Assembly (NCBI RefSeq): GCF_040412425.1
Contig: NC_089744.1
Coordinates: 28,905,001 to 28,969,000, forward strand
Length of the DNA stretch: 64,000 nucleotides
DNA from: Macrobrachium rosenbergii
Lineage: Eukaryota > Arthropoda > Malacostraca > Decapoda > Palaemonidae
Reading direction: 5' to 3'
Shown: one piece after another, positions 1-10,848 of the stretch
How the letters are laid out: each line of letters begins with the position of its first letter
Position numbering within the stretch: position 1 is the first letter of the stretch
Position numbers and translations under genes: made by a program
The notes under the pieces: generated by a model
Database searches by the model: none
Told to the model about the DNA's origin: nothing
The model's input: only the letters and a program-made list of their open reading frames with translations

Positions 1-366
1 ATTTCTAAAGCTCTAACTTTTGTTATTAGTTTCTTGTGTGGAACTTTGTCAAAGGCCTTTTGGAAATCTAAGTAGAGTATATCTACTGCTCTACTACTGT
101 CGTGAATACCAAGCAAATTATGAAAAAACTCCAAGAGGTTTGATAGGCAGGATCTGTTTTGTCTGAAGCCGTGGTGACTGTTTAACAACAGGTTGTTTCT
201 ATCAATGCAATCCACAATTTGATCTGCAATTATGGACTCAAAAATCTTACAAGGGACTGACGTTAGACAGATTGGTCTATAATTTTCTGGCTCTTCTCTT
301 GGACCTTTTTCGTGAACTGGGGCACATTACCTAGTTTCCATCCTTTTGGTGTCTGTAGTTTTTCTG
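1..366 (-). pseudogene. Non-LTR retrotransposon reverse transcriptase fragment
   Basis: The minus strand encodes part of a LINE reverse transcriptase. Reading from about 360 to 1, it shows a WKLGNVPQFTKK block, a frameshift near 300, an ENYRPICLTSVPCKIFE block, HGFRQNRSCLSNLLEFFHN, and a DFQKAFDKVPHKKLI block. These are the usual fingers/palm motifs of CR1/Jockey-group elements. The fragment runs off the left window edge, so its catalytic YADD box is not visible. It stops abruptly at a (GA)n run at 369. It is a dead 5' piece; the clade is not certain. Confidence 0.8.
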
Positions 367-368
367 CA

Positions 369-588
369 GAGAGAGAGAGAGAGAGAGAGAGAGTAAAGGG
401 GGTGTTAGGGAGGAGAAAAGGGAAAAGTGTGAGAGGAAGATGAAGTGAGAGAAATAGAGTAGAGGGTGTTAAGGAGGAGAAAGAAGGAAAAAGTGAGGGA
501 GAGGTGGAGACAGAGAGAGAGAGAGAGAGAGAAAGTTTATCAGTTGTCATTCAGAGCTATCCTGGGCAGCGCCGGGTTGGTCAACTAG
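369..588 (+). mobile_element. Helitron 3' terminal fragment with (GA)n runs
   Basis: The block ends in CTAG (585-588) followed by T, preceded by a GC-rich hairpin (CCTGGGC, loop, GCCGGGT, 561-577). That is the 3' signature of Helitrons. The same tail, including a (GA)n run followed by AGTTTATC, recurs at 50437-50515. The 5' end is missing and the left part is purine-rich simple repeat (GA runs at about 369-394 and 509-532). Confidence 0.65.
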
Positions 589-589
589 T

Positions 590-2383
590 TTATACAGTAT
601 ATAAAAGTCATCCCATGCAGTCGTATGGCCTTAGGAGCAAGTCTTGCATAGTGGAGTCATGCATCCTTCAACTAATAAGGATAAAATGCCACACCCCTCA
701 CCTAAGGCAGCTGATTGGTTCTTCATGCAATGCTCATGCTATTCATTCATTCAAACTAAATGTAATCACACACTGCCAGATGATCTGTTTTTCTGTACAG
801 TAACGTTGAACAATGGGACATGTATGTGTCTTGTGTGTGTTTGCATGTGTACATATTTAGGATCATCTTGCTGCGCATCATTCAACGATTTCTCAGAAAG
901 AGGCGGTATCTGTGCGCATGCGTTTGTTTGTTTGTGTGCACGTATTGACAAGAACTGGACGTTTAACGTGACTCTACCAGGAAAGACAAAAAAAAAAAAA
1001 CTTATCAATGAGGATTCATATTTCAGATTTTATCTGTTCCGAGAAATGTTGAATAGATGATAAGGAATCTCGATTACGTTATTCGCACAGTTGTATTCAG
1101 TATTTTATCTATATTCAATATTTTATCACACTTTTTATTTACTTATTTACCGGTGTCCCCATACCATCAGACAATATAGTATTATAAGAGAGGGTCGAGA
1201 TAGCAAGTCCAGAGCTGACGACATGACGTACCGTCTCTTAGAAGTTCGGACTTTTTTTGTTACAGAAAAATAAATATAAATATAAGAATGTTTGAGAAAG
1301 AATCATTCTAAGCTGCCATAATGAATGACACTGATTTGATATTTCTGAAGGAGATAGAAGACGTGACGGGTTTCTATACACTCGTAGATAATGGAGTGTA
1401 ACAGATGCTCTGTCTTTGTAAGTAGATAAATGCTAATTCATTCTAATCTTTGCAGCACATGCCAAAGTGAGCAGGGACATGACAAAGCAAGAAATTCACA
1501 GACTCCAAATTACGAAACCGATTTCTAACTTGCGTTCAGCAAGAGGAACAGAAGATAGAACACACAAGGAAGGAGCGCAAGGCAATACTGATAATAATGA
1601 AATGAAAGATTTCCGGTATTTAACTCTCACTGTCTCTCTTGGCACTTTAAATTACCAGAGGGCTAGAGCTAAACAATCATTTACCTGGATCAGAGGATAC
1701 TGTGGTCCCAGGGACATGCAGATCATAAGCAATTTCCTCTCAAAATTGGCCCATACTGCAAGTATTAGCTGCCGTTATGGTTCTGGAAGTTTCCGTGTAG
1801 TTTGAGTTGGGTACGGAAATTTTGGGCTTTATATTTCAGAGTAAGCTAAATTTTGAGCATAATTTTTAGTTGAAATCATAAAACATTACGTTATCATAAT
1901 CGCTTGCTCGAATAACGTAAAATTAAATAAGACATACGTGAATAAACAGTTACACAAATATTCGATGTTCTTGATGAAAAACATTCCCATGTTTTTCCTT
2001 CTCGGCATCATGTTTCTCAGTGAATTCGAGGGCGTTTTTTTTTCTGTTTTTCCACTTCATGAACCCAACCGACAGGCAAGAGAGACAGGTTCTACCAGAT
2101 TTCCGACCCTTTTCCGTAGATAACCACAGTCGTTGCGATGCCAGTTGCAAAAACCGATTGATCAGTCAATCCTAGGTGTGGCCTTGGTAGTCATGGGATG
2201 CCTGGGTCTGTTCAAGGAGCATTAAGCCGTGCTGGCACATAGCCTACTTTATCTAACAACAAAGTAATCATCGCCTCCGACGCTTGTGACGCTAAGGGTC
2301 TCAGTGAAATTCTACAACTTATTTCTTTCTTGAGCTTTCACTTCCACAAATCTCCACTCATCTGCAGTCTTCAGTTTCATTGA

Positions 2384-2386
<3 letters not shown>
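590..2386. other. Intergenic, no supported gene
   Basis: There are only short ORFs here. A candidate 3' splice acceptor (TTTGCAG, ending 1455) precedes an open frame to 1805, but no good donor or recognisable protein follows it. Otherwise AT-rich unique-looking sequence. Confidence 0.5.

Positions 2387-2454
<68 letters not shown>
2387..2454. repeat. (AT)n microsatellite
   Basis: About 68 bp of uninterrupted AT dinucleotide. It abuts the left end of the mariner-like element at 2464, and a matching (AT)n tract abuts the right end at 3040. Confidence 0.97.
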
Positions 2455-2458
<4 letters not shown>

Positions 2459-2463
2459 CAGGA

Positions 2464-3036
2464 TGCGGCATAAGTAACGCCCTTTGTTTAAATGGAACAA
2501 AATTAAAGCCTTTTTGATTATCCTTTATTTTTTCGAACATGAATGTATTGCCACAGGTTAATAGATTAATATAATATATTAACAAAATTAATATAATGCT
2601 TATTCGATTTAATAATGTTCAATACAAATACTAATTGCTAACTCTGCAGAAAGACGCCTACTGGATTTTTGAGGAGAACGCAGCAACGATTCTTGTAGTT
2701 CATTGGACTTTTCTAAGCTTGTTGCAACAACTGGCCTACCCGCTCTTTGAGCATCACTTACGCTTCCTGTTGATTCAAATTTTCTAATCAAGCTTGTGAT
2801 ATTTCGGCTTTGCACCCTTGGGATGTTAAATTCAGCTGATAACAATCTTGCGGTTTCAGTACCATTTTTATTGTTTCGATAGTACAACTGAATTGCTTTT
2901 ACTCCCTGTTCCTTTGTTAATCTCATGATTGTATAAAATATCTGAAAAAATGAAGATTTAGCAAATTAATTAAAGAAAATAATGAAGAAAATATACATTA
3001 TAAGATATAAAATTAAAAAGGGCGTTACTTATGTTG

Positions 3037-3038
<2 letters not shown>
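2464..3038 (-). mobile_element. Deleted Tc1/mariner-superfamily element
   Basis: A roughly 22 bp terminal inverted repeat is readable: CATAAGTAACGCCCTTT at 2469-2485 and its complement at 3017-3033. The whole element is about 575 bp. It contains only the 5' part of a transposase on the minus strand. Both flanks are TA-dinucleotide repeat, as expected for a TA-targeting element that landed inside a microsatellite. Confidence 0.75.
2609..2926 (-). pseudogene. Truncated mariner-like transposase (DNA-binding part)
   Basis: This 105-codon frame starts MRLTKEQGVKAIQLYYRNN. It continues as a helix-turn-helix (about residues 5-55, with ETARLLSAEF) and a linker containing GRPVV, the usual GRP motif between the two DNA-binding helices of Tc1/mariner transposases. 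It then stops at about residue 105, before any DDE/DDD catalytic domain. The N-terminal domain resembles the HTH found in arthropod mariner-like proteins. The copy would need transposase in trans and is best regarded as an internally deleted derivative. It lies between two matching terminal inverted repeats. Confidence 0.65.

Positions 3039-3039
<1 letters not shown>

Positions 3040-3117
<78 letters not shown>
3040..3117. repeat. (AT)n microsatellite
   Basis: About 78 bp of TA repeat directly following the right terminal inverted repeat of the mariner-like element. Confidence 0.97.
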
Positions 3118-3120
<3 letters not shown>

Positions 3121-4011
3121 TATATACTCTGTATATCTGGGTCTTCCCTTTTTTTGGTGCCCAGAGGAATCCCAGATGATACTGTCCAGCGCTATTCTAC
3201 TCGAGGCTGTGTGCACTAAGGCAAAGAAAGGAGAATGTGTACTTTCTGTTTCGAAATACAGTTGGACTTTTCATCCCAGCTGTAGCTGATTTAAGTTTCT
3301 TTGCGTAAACTTAGGGTGACGAAAAATAGAAAGTAGTTATGAGTCATGAAAATTGCCAATAAATGTAAATAGTTAGTATGAATATTTGTGCATACCGTTA
3401 GGCCTTTCTCCGACTATTTCGAAAAATCATTGCATTCAGAAACTAAATAAAGTAAAAACTGGAGATCTGTAATCTGAAACGTCAGTGGAAAGTCGTTTTA
3501 TCCCTCGATTTTCTTCTCAAAACGCATTTCCCACGAGAAAAATCAGGGGATCGCATACTCATCAGCACACTGTTATCATTTATGCAAAAATCCATTCTAT
3601 TCACGTTCATTTGCATCTGGTGACATCTCCATTGTGGGGCGTCATCCCAGATTGATAACGATAGTTTATTGTAGATGACAGTTGCACATGAATCAGTTAA
3701 GCGAAGTACAGTTGGGAACAGCAGTAACATCGCATCATTTCCTGACATTTCAGAAATATGGTGATGGGTAATGTATTAGCTCAGAACGATCTTTACGAGA
3801 AGTTGCTAACGTAACCTTTGTTAATTTCATTTTGTTATTTCATGATTTCGAACTATTATTATTATAAAATATCTCTCATGATTGGCAAGAGGTTATTAGT
3901 TTATTGGCGACAGGCAATAAACTATAATGAAACAGTATTTCACCTTAAAGATCACTGTTCTCCTCAGACTGTCCTCGTGTCCTAAATCTGATGTTTCCTA
4001 TGTCCTAACAG
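3118..4011. other. Intergenic or upstream intron, nothing recognised
   Basis: AT-rich sequence without a repeat or protein that I recognise. It ends in a candidate splice acceptor (GTCCTAACAG, ending 4011). Confidence 0.4.
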
Positions 4012-4205
4012 ATGCCGAAAAAGCTAAGAGACTGCTGATGACTTTGCTAGTTGTCAGAGTGACCAGTGACCTGGTTTCAGGTTCGAAAGGTGACGTTCGG
4101 CCCTTAACCACTGAGGGGGAGGAGGAATGCAGGCCTGATAATCGGACCATTTTCATTAGTGCGTCACTTGTCATACATTTCATCGATTCCTTTAAGGATA
4201 ATTAT
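4012..4205 (+). CDS. Putative internal exon of unknown gene (exon a)
   Basis: This is a candidate coding exon of 194 nt. It is preceded by an acceptor (CCTATGTCCTAACAG) and followed by a strong donor (TAT then GTAAGT). The frame is open throughout; it starts with the last two bases of a codon and ends on a codon boundary. The peptide has an amphipathic start (DAEKAKRLLMTLLVVRV), an acidic middle with one cysteine (GEEEC), and a hydrophobic segment followed by DSFKDNY. I do not recognise the family. Its 3' phase (0) matches the next candidate exon at 4729. The open frame alone would be weak evidence; the paired splice sites and phase agreement raise it. Confidence 0.4.
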
Positions 4206-4359
4206 GTAAGTTTTACTTTTTTTTTTTTGAAGTGGTGGCGCCAGAAGGGGGAAGCCTTCTGGTTTATTTGCAAGTCTTTGCGGGTGAGGCTGCCAGTCCT
4301 ACTTTTTTTTTTTTACTCCACCAGATGCTGTTAACCAGTTAGAGGAGGGGTGGATGTGC

Positions 4360-4692
<333 letters not shown>

Positions 4693-4728
4693 GGCAGTAG
4701 GTGAGATTAACTCCTCCACTCCCCACAG

Positions 4729-4908
4729 ACTAACAACCGTCTCGACATGACTTGGGAGGAGGCTGTTATCATCTACCCAGACACAGAAAACGACCATCTC
4801 CCAATTTGCAATCATGAGGACCAGTGTTTTGACGTCCTTCCCAACATCACCGAGGGTCACCACGACCCTCCTGCATCCGAAGAGGAACTTGAGTTGACAC
4901 TAATACAG
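4729..4908 (+). CDS. Putative internal exon of unknown gene (exon b)
   Basis: Exactly 60 codons, phase 0 at both ends. The upstream acceptor has a good pyrimidine tract (CTCCTCCACTCCCCACAG). The downstream donor is CAG then GCAAGT, a GC-AG type intron, which is rarer than GT-AG and is the weak point of the model. The peptide is acidic with two cysteines ([13 protein letters not shown]), a possible N-glycosylation sequon (NIT) and a Glu-rich end ([12 protein letters not shown]). Codon usage looks protein-like, in contrast to the surrounding AT repeats. No family recognised. Confidence 0.5.
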
Positions 4909-5436
4909 GCAAGTAATGGAATTTTATTTCAAAATGAGGATTAAGAAGTACCATCCCGAATGCAGGCAAATAACTTGTCATTCCACTTTTTAGTTACCGA
5001 ATGGTGGTAGTAACAGTAATTTTACGACTTCTAATAACCCTATTCAGATTTCATTAAGCTCTCACAGTAAGGTTCTGGAATAAGGTGTAAAGTTCTCAGT
5101 GGCTTTCATTTACAACAGCTCTGTTGTAAAGTCTTTGCCCTCGACTTGTTTTGCAGGTATTACATTGGCCCTCACTCTCATAAGTATCTTCAAAGTTTCC
5201 GCCTTCCACTCTCTTTTGTTGTTATTATATATGTATGTCATGTTTCACAATCCCTAAGGTGCTGTATGAAGTCAGAAACACAATAAACAACCGATTTTAT
5301 CAACCATGCTTATGACTCTCTTCCAGAATGCAAAACCCTCTTTTCATGAGGCTAACCTTGTAAAGACATCTGTAAAGTCATTCGTGAAGTCTCTGCTAAA
5401 AGTGTTAGTTGTAAAATCTCTGCTGAGCAAGATTTC

Positions 5437-5779
5437 TGTGGTGACACCCCATTTTCTTTGCCTACAATTAGTCATGCATAACGCGCCAGGTCACGCAAAG
5501 TTCAATCATTTAAACTATGTATATATTTTGTTTACCTGCTGTCAAAAATGTATCACATGTTTCTTCTTTCACAGGCATCAAGATTGTATCCAATTCCATT
5601 TCTGTCTGTTTTTACATTGTAGAGTGTACTGGTTCGCTGTATTTATTGTTATTTATTATTGACCTCAGGTCACTGAGGTTTCCATTGTATCCCGCAGCGC
5701 GACACCAGTCTGCCGGTATATGAACCATCTGGATCATGAATAAAGTAGCAGTAACCTTATCCTGCTCGTTTCTTTCACA
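5437..5779 (+). repeat. Putative 5' LTR of G3
   Basis: Begins TGTGGTGACACCC and ends TTTCACA, with an AATAAA polyadenylation-type signal about 40 bases before the end. The boundaries rest only on TG...CA ends and the position of the primer site; no second copy confirms them. Confidence 0.35.
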
Positions 5780-5789
5780 CTTCTTAAAG

Positions 5790-5804
5790 TGGTGACCCTG
5801 GAGT
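5790..5804 (+). promoter_or_regulatory. Primer-binding site (tRNA-Trp type)
   Basis: TGGTGACCCTGGAGT. The first nine bases are complementary to the 3' end of tRNA-Trp, the primer known for CsRn1-type Ty3/Gypsy elements. Element G1 in this window has the same start (TGGTGACCC). Confidence 0.55.
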
Positions 5805-6023
5805 GGTTCCCGAAGCCATTAGCGGACCCATACGGTGACTCAGTCTTGGCCTCAGGAACTTACTCACGCCCTTAGCAGACTAATTACGGTGCTGAACCAG
5901 CGTTTGGGCGTGCTGACTCTCATCGGCAAAATCACCAGCGTCATTAGCGGACTCACACGGCGTGCTTCCAAGCGCGATTTTGACGCGAGTACCCTACTCC
6001 AGTTAAGAGGACAAAGAGCGAGT

Positions 6024-6968
6024 ATGGACGCGAACATCCCTTCCCTCGTTCAGTTAACCGCTAACCTCGCGGATTCGGATGTCTACCTCCCCCCCATATC
6101 ACCCGCGCTGAGGCTCTCACGCTCCTCCACACCCCTGCCCGCGCCCCGCACTCTCCCCTGCCCGGGGCCCTGCCTGGCAGGACAATCACAGGTCGCCCTG
6201 ACCTTAAAACTGCCGCCGTTCACGCAGGGGAATCCATCGCCATGGCTGTACAGGGTCGAGAGCCAGTTCCGGATGGAGGAACTCACCGACGGGGTGCTGC
6301 AGGCGGACACCGTACTTAATGCCCTGCCAGAGGAAATCTACAAAAAGCTCGTCCCATGGGTGTCCGATGCACGCCCCCTCACCTACCACCTCCTGAAGAA
6401 GTCCCTACTCGAGGCATGCTCCCTGCCAGTCGCCGAGCAGGCCGCCCGCGCCCTCGACCTCGCCGTCAGCCCGCGGCAGGAGCAGAGCGTCATGGAGTCA
6501 TGGGGCATGATAAAGGACCTCCTCATCCTCCCAGACACCAACGGCACCAGAAAACAAAATGAAATAAGCCTGTCGAGGGAGCTCCTCCTTCGTCAGCTCC
6601 TCCCGGAGATCCAGACACAAATCCCTGAGCCCTACGCCATGCCCCTCGATGACCTGATCTGCACAGCGCAGAACCTGACGGACTCCGTGAGGGCAGCGAA
6701 GCGGGTACCAGGACCCGCACTACCATTCAGCACCATCCAGCAGGAGGAGGGCGCAGAGCAGGAAGTCAATGCCGTCGCCAGGAGGCGCCCAGCACCTCAC
6801 AACAGGTGGAATTCCCTGGGGCTGTTCCACTACCACAGGCGGTTCGGCAAGGATGCCCAGAACTGCCTGCTGCCCTGTTCATTCACCCGTTCAAAAAACG
6901 GGGGTGGCGGCGGCCAGCAGGACAGGCCGCCATGGCAGCAGAAGAACCCAGGGGCCCAGAACCAGTAG
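6024..6968 (+). pseudogene. Gypsy gag protein (G3)
   Basis: This is an open frame of 314 codons from the ATG at 6024 (MDANIPSLVQ); the frame is open upstream to about 5835 without a better ATG. Residues about 60-240 form the capsid-like region (LPPFTQGNPSPWLYRVESQF, with the usual W..R.E..F pattern). The C-terminal region has a nucleocapsid-like HYHRRFG..AQNC..PC motif. The matching motif in G1 at about 32030 has a Cys at the start, where this copy has Phe, so one metal-binding Cys appears lost. The Gly-rich tail ends at a stop; the protease follows in the -1 frame, as for a frameshift-expressed pol. Its GC-rich codon usage contrasts with the surrounding DNA. Confidence 0.8.
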
Positions 6969-7330
6969 GCTTCTACGTCCGCAACACCGTCTCCGGCAGG
7001 ATGATGCTGGTCAACACGGGGGCTGTTAGATCAATCTTCCCGGCATCCAGAGAGGACCTCAAGCAAGAATTGGACCCGGCTGCCTTCCTGACGGCCGCCA
7101 ACGGGTCCCCCATCCTCTCCTACGGCACCAGGCCCCTGTCGATCTCCATCCTTGGCCGGAGATATTCCTGGAACTTCGTCATCGTGGACGTGAGGACCCT
7201 GCTCCTGGGTGCGGATTTCCTTGCCCACTTCGGGCTGGCAGTCAACATCAGTAGGAAGTGCCTCCTCGACACCGACTCCTGCCTGTCCCTCCCGTTGGCA
7301 ATGGCCACGGCCCCTGTGATGGCTCCATTT
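6806..7330 (+). pseudogene. Gypsy aspartic protease (G3), catalytic Asp lost
   Basis: The frame is -1 relative to gag and overlaps its 3' end. The domain reads FYVRNTVSGRMMLVNTGA, then about 60 residues to the flap-like region (ANGSPILSYG) and LLLGADFLAHF, the conserved second hydrophobic motif of retroviral-type proteases. The active-site triplet should be D-T-G; here it is N-T-G (codon AAC, 7013-7015), which abolishes catalysis. The matching G1 protease at 31591-31878 keeps DTG. At about 7330 the frame passes into a different family's RNase H (FRDLLKKPSKKKVYW). Confidence 0.8.
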
Positions 7331-8028
7331 AGGGATCTGCTTAAGAAGCCATCAAAGAAAAAAGTATATTGGGATGATCAGCTGCAATGAGAATTCGAGA
7401 AGGCAAAGAGTACTATATGTCAGTTAGCCAAAGAAGGCCTGAGGTACTACGACAAATCACGGCCAACGGCCGCCGTGACAGACTGGTGAGAAGAGGGTAT
7501 CGGATTTGTGGTACTGCAACAATATTGCAACTGTGTTATGGTGGATACCCCTTTCTGCTGCAAAGGGGGATGGCGTTTGGTGTTATGTGGCAGAAGACAT
7601 CTCACCTCTACTGAAGTGGTGTATGCTGTAGTTGAGGAAGAGGCCCTAGCGGTAGTGTGGTGTCTGAAAAAAGCCAGGCTTTTCTTGTTAGGCTGTCCGA
7701 ATTTGACATTGGTTACGGACCATTGTCCCTTAGTGAAACTGTTTGGTAACAGGGAGTTAAAGGATATTACTAATCCTCAGATTATTTAGGTTAAAGGAAA
7801 AGACATTGCAGTATCATTTCAGCATCAAATATTTGCCTGGAAAAAGAAACTGTGCAGCTGACACACTCTCCTGCAACCTCTCCCTCCGTGCTAAGCCAGA
7901 AGACGAAGATTTGGAACTCAGCGATGACCTCATGGTTGCTATGGTAACCACCTTGGCGGCAGCACTTGAGGTGGAGGGCATAGTCGTAATGGATCAAGAG
8001 ACTGTTGTCAGTGCTGCTCGAGATGACC
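7331..8028 (+). pseudogene. Gypsy RNase H-like region (G3, second family)
   Basis: Degenerate coding with in-frame stops near 7388 and 7484 and frame changes. Recognisable pieces are a connection segment (KKVYWDDQL), GIGFVVLQQYC (start of RNase H), EEEALAVVWCLKKARLFLLG (with the EAlAv helix), LTLVTDHCPLVKLF (TDH motif) and IKYLPGKRNCAADTLS (YLPGK..xAD.LS). This order is typical of K02A2.6-like Gypsy polyproteins. The reverse transcriptase that should precede it is absent. Confidence 0.75.
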
Positions 8029-8029
8029 G

Positions 8030-9049
8030 GTGTACCAGTTGCTACTGGCGAGAGTTTATAATGGTGAGTGGCCTCAGAGCAAGAGTCAAGAGCTGGAGTG
8101 TTTAAAACCTTTCTTTGGTGTGAGAGATCAGTTAGCAGTATTAGGCGAATTGATAACATATACCTATGACCAAGGGTGTGTACATTTGGTCATCCCAGGA
8201 AGTTTATGGCAGCAGGTAGCGGCTAACATACACAGCGGTCATCAAGGTTTAGACTCTGTGTTAAGAAGGGCCCGTCAATCGGTGTATTGGCCGGGCATAA
8301 CAGGTGACTTGGAGCACCAAAGGGCAAAGTGTCAAGTATGTGAGACACACACCCCATCGCAGCAGCAAGAACGTTTGATCATGACGCCCCCACCAGAGTA
8401 CCCTTTTCAACAGGTTGTGGCTGACCTCTTCCAGGTCCACGGACGCACGTCCTTGGCTTTTGCTGATAGGTTGACTGGTTGGGTAGAGGTGGCCCATCTG
8501 TCTAATGGTGCCACGTCAGGACATCCCATCAAGAAATTCAGAGGGTACTTTATCAGATGGGGTGCCCCAGAAGAGCTGGCTACTGAGGGTGGAACCAATG
8601 TGTCGAGCAAGGAGATGAGGAATTTTCTAAGGAGATGGGGCGTGTCATCCAGGATATCATCAGCTTTATATCCCCAATCAAATGGACGCGTAGAAGCAGG
8701 TGTCAAGGTAGCAAAACGCGCCATCAGTGACCACCTAGGGCCTGGGGATAGTCTAGATATGGATCCAGTTGCCAGAGCCCTCTTGCAATATCACAATACA
8801 CCGTTGCACGGAGAAAAATTGTCGCCAGCTCAGTTGGCTACTGGTCAATGCCTGAGGGACTCGGTGCCCATCGCCCGCCAGTATTACCGAGTAAATAAAT
8901 ATTGGAAGAAATTTCTTAGGTCTAGAGAACTGAAAATGGCTGAAAAGAATGAAAAGGTCTCGGTGAAAACAGAAGGAAATTCGCGGACTCTGAAACCCCT
9001 CCAAGTGGGGCAAAATGTCCGCATTCAGGACCCCACATCCAAACTTTAG
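8030..9049 (+). pseudogene. Gypsy integrase (G3)
   Basis: This is a 339-codon open frame, the best preserved part of the element. The N-terminal zinc-binding H..H..C..C region is IHSGHQGLDS to CQVCETHT (about residues 65-110). The catalytic core starts VVADLFQVHG (first Asp). The second acidic site reads ATEGGTN where ELxSDGGPNF-type sequence is expected, so Asp appears replaced by Glu. The third is in QSNGRVEAGVKVAKRA (Glu kept). The tail (KPLQVGQNVRIQD, then beyond the stop GTGYRQYRVWLDGSG) is the usual SH3-like/GPY end. A stop at 9047-9049 separates the last part. Confidence 0.85.
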
Positions 9050-9510
9050 GATTGCTCTGGTGTGGTAACAGAAGTCATTGGGACTGGGTACCGTCAGTAC
9101 CGTGTGTGGTTGGATGGAAGTGGTCGGGTGTCAGTACGCAACACCAGCGTCGCCAGTACCCCCTGATGGGATTCTTGGGAACCAGAGTCTTTTCCCGAAT
9201 CTCAACAACAGAGATGTAGGAGGCCACCTGCGTGGAACGATGATTATAAGATGTAATTTTGTTGAACTCTGTAATCTGTCGTATTTTTAGTAATTCTGGG
9301 AGTGTTGTATTAATTATGTACGTTATTTTGTCTTTTTTTATTTTTTATTTTGTTGTGTTCACGGTTAGCTAGGACAGCTCCCGCAAAAGAAGAGGGTGCT
9401 TGTACTATTGTATTTTGAAAATAGAAAAATATTTGTCACCCTATATATATTTGTCCATCTTGTGGGGGCATGTATGGGCTAGCCGTATTCGTAACCGTAA
9501 GATGTGTTGG

Positions 9511-9667
9511 ACAAGGGAGGGGGGGAGTGTGCCTGGCAGTGCACAGCAAGGGGAGAGTGAGTTGCAGCTGCCCACTGGTATGGATCACTTGTACCCAATA
9601 TTGTCCTGAACTCTTTATGGGCTAATAAAGCTTCCGAGGTTAGCTATCTTTCTCTAGCCCTCACACA
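9511..9667 (+). repeat. Polypurine tract and short 3' LTR of G3
   Basis: ACAAGGGAGGGGGGGAG (9511-9527) is a classic polypurine tract. The LTR would start TGTGCCTGGCAG at 9528, has CTAATAAAG near 9624 as a polyadenylation-type signal, and ends CTCACACA near 9667. It is only about 140 bp; no partner copy is visible upstream. Confidence 0.5.
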
Positions 9668-10848
9668 TGGCATTGGACAGCTGCTGCAGAGGTACTAGGG
9701 GAGACGTCCTTGTATGGCACAACCTTCTTCCTAACAACCTTGACAACGTTTTACGGCATCGTGATGATCCAACAAAGGGCACAGCGAGGATAGCAGCAGA
9801 GGTCACATACAGGTCGCAGGTGAGAGACTGTTGACCTGAGAATCTGAGAGCTGCCTTTTATTGCTGCCAACACGCATGACAGTCTGACTGCTGTGCACCC
9901 CCACTGTGCACACTATGGGGTTGCCAAGTACATGGCGCACGTTGTACTGGATGCCGCATGTCAACATTGCTGGTTACATCTTGTAATCAAATGGTGACGC
10001 CATTGCGTCAGTTGAGACACCACTACAACACTATTGCGTCTTGTGGCATGACATGGCGACTTTTGACAGTTGTTGTGACTCGACTGTGTTGGCAATGGGC
10101 AGGCTTACACATCCGCCATCACTTGGAGGACGTCGTCAAACTCGGCAACGCTGTTACGAATCATGCTGATTGACGGCTACTTGGTAGTAATTAGATCGTA
10201 ATGGCGTCGTAATGAGCAAATTTTCGGCCGTTGCGACCTGCGCGGTCTTGAATCGCCAATGCGTGACTCAGGTATAGGCGTACAGGACCCTTCTCATCTG
10301 GGGGCCCTGAACTCTCTGCCCGAAATATATTTTGCCTGTAAATCCAAGCAATTATATAATACATATGTTTGTGTGTGTGAAGGAAGAAACCACACATCAT
10401 GAAGACACTGCACATTTATTCTACACACCATATAAAAATTAAGGTTAACTGCTAAATTTCACTCACATTTACAAGTATTACATAAAGCCTACAGTGTACA
10501 ATTGAAATGAGTAATTAGTATGGGTTATACTTTTTGATGCAATATACTAAATAAATAATAGCTGTTACTTAAATAAACTGCAATGGTTGACTAGCCAGTT
10601 GAATAGCCCTGCTACATTGCCTACGCTGCCCGGAAAATTTGTCTGCTCAAATCTGGGGGCGGGGGCTGCAGCCCGCCCTGGCTCGTACGCCTACTCAGGC
10701 ATTACAATTACATTACATTGATCTGTCTTAAAATTGTTTTTAATGATGAAAAGCAAAATCAGTCTCATTTAATACAATGAAATTAGATAAGAACAGGCCT
10801 ATTGACTAACTCTAAGACAAATATTGAATCGGTTCCTTTCTATTTCAG
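9668..10848. other. Intronic sequence with an unidentified repeat
   Basis: 9668-10190 has the look of degenerate repeat DNA but shows no recognisable domain. 10265-10700 may be a non-autonomous DNA element: TATAGGCGTAC near 10273 and its approximate complement GTACGCCTAC near 10684 face each other, each followed inward by a G-rich block (CTGGGGGC). Ends and target duplication could not be fixed. Confidence 0.3.

Larger units (their letters stand above)
5437..9667 (+). mobile_element. Chimeric, RT-less Gypsy (Ty3-like) LTR retroelement G3
   Basis: The layout is putative 5' LTR, tRNA-Trp-like primer site (5790), gag, protease, then directly RNase H-like sequence and integrase, polypurine tract (9511-9527) and a short putative 3' LTR. 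No reverse transcriptase lies between the protease and RNase H. The two ends do not share an obvious LTR, so gag-protease and RNase H-integrase probably come from two different Gypsy families joined near 7325-7335. The element sits in sense orientation inside the large intron between the exons at 4729 and 10849. It has many stops and is not functional as it stands. Confidence 0.8.

Noticed and set aside
263..550. Low-complexity Ser/Leu/Phe-rich minus-strand frame
   Set aside because: It is the translation of GA/TC-rich simple repeat; only its end overlaps the real LINE fragment in a shifted frame.
1456..1805. Open frame after a good splice acceptor (TTTGCAG), possible exon of the unknown plus-strand gene
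   Set aside because: No convincing donor, no domain, and no phase-compatible exit to the exon at 4012.
10265..10700. Possible hAT-like MITE with GTACGCCTA inverted motifs
   Set aside because: Inverted similarity is short and broken, and no target duplication was found; kept only as an uncertain note.
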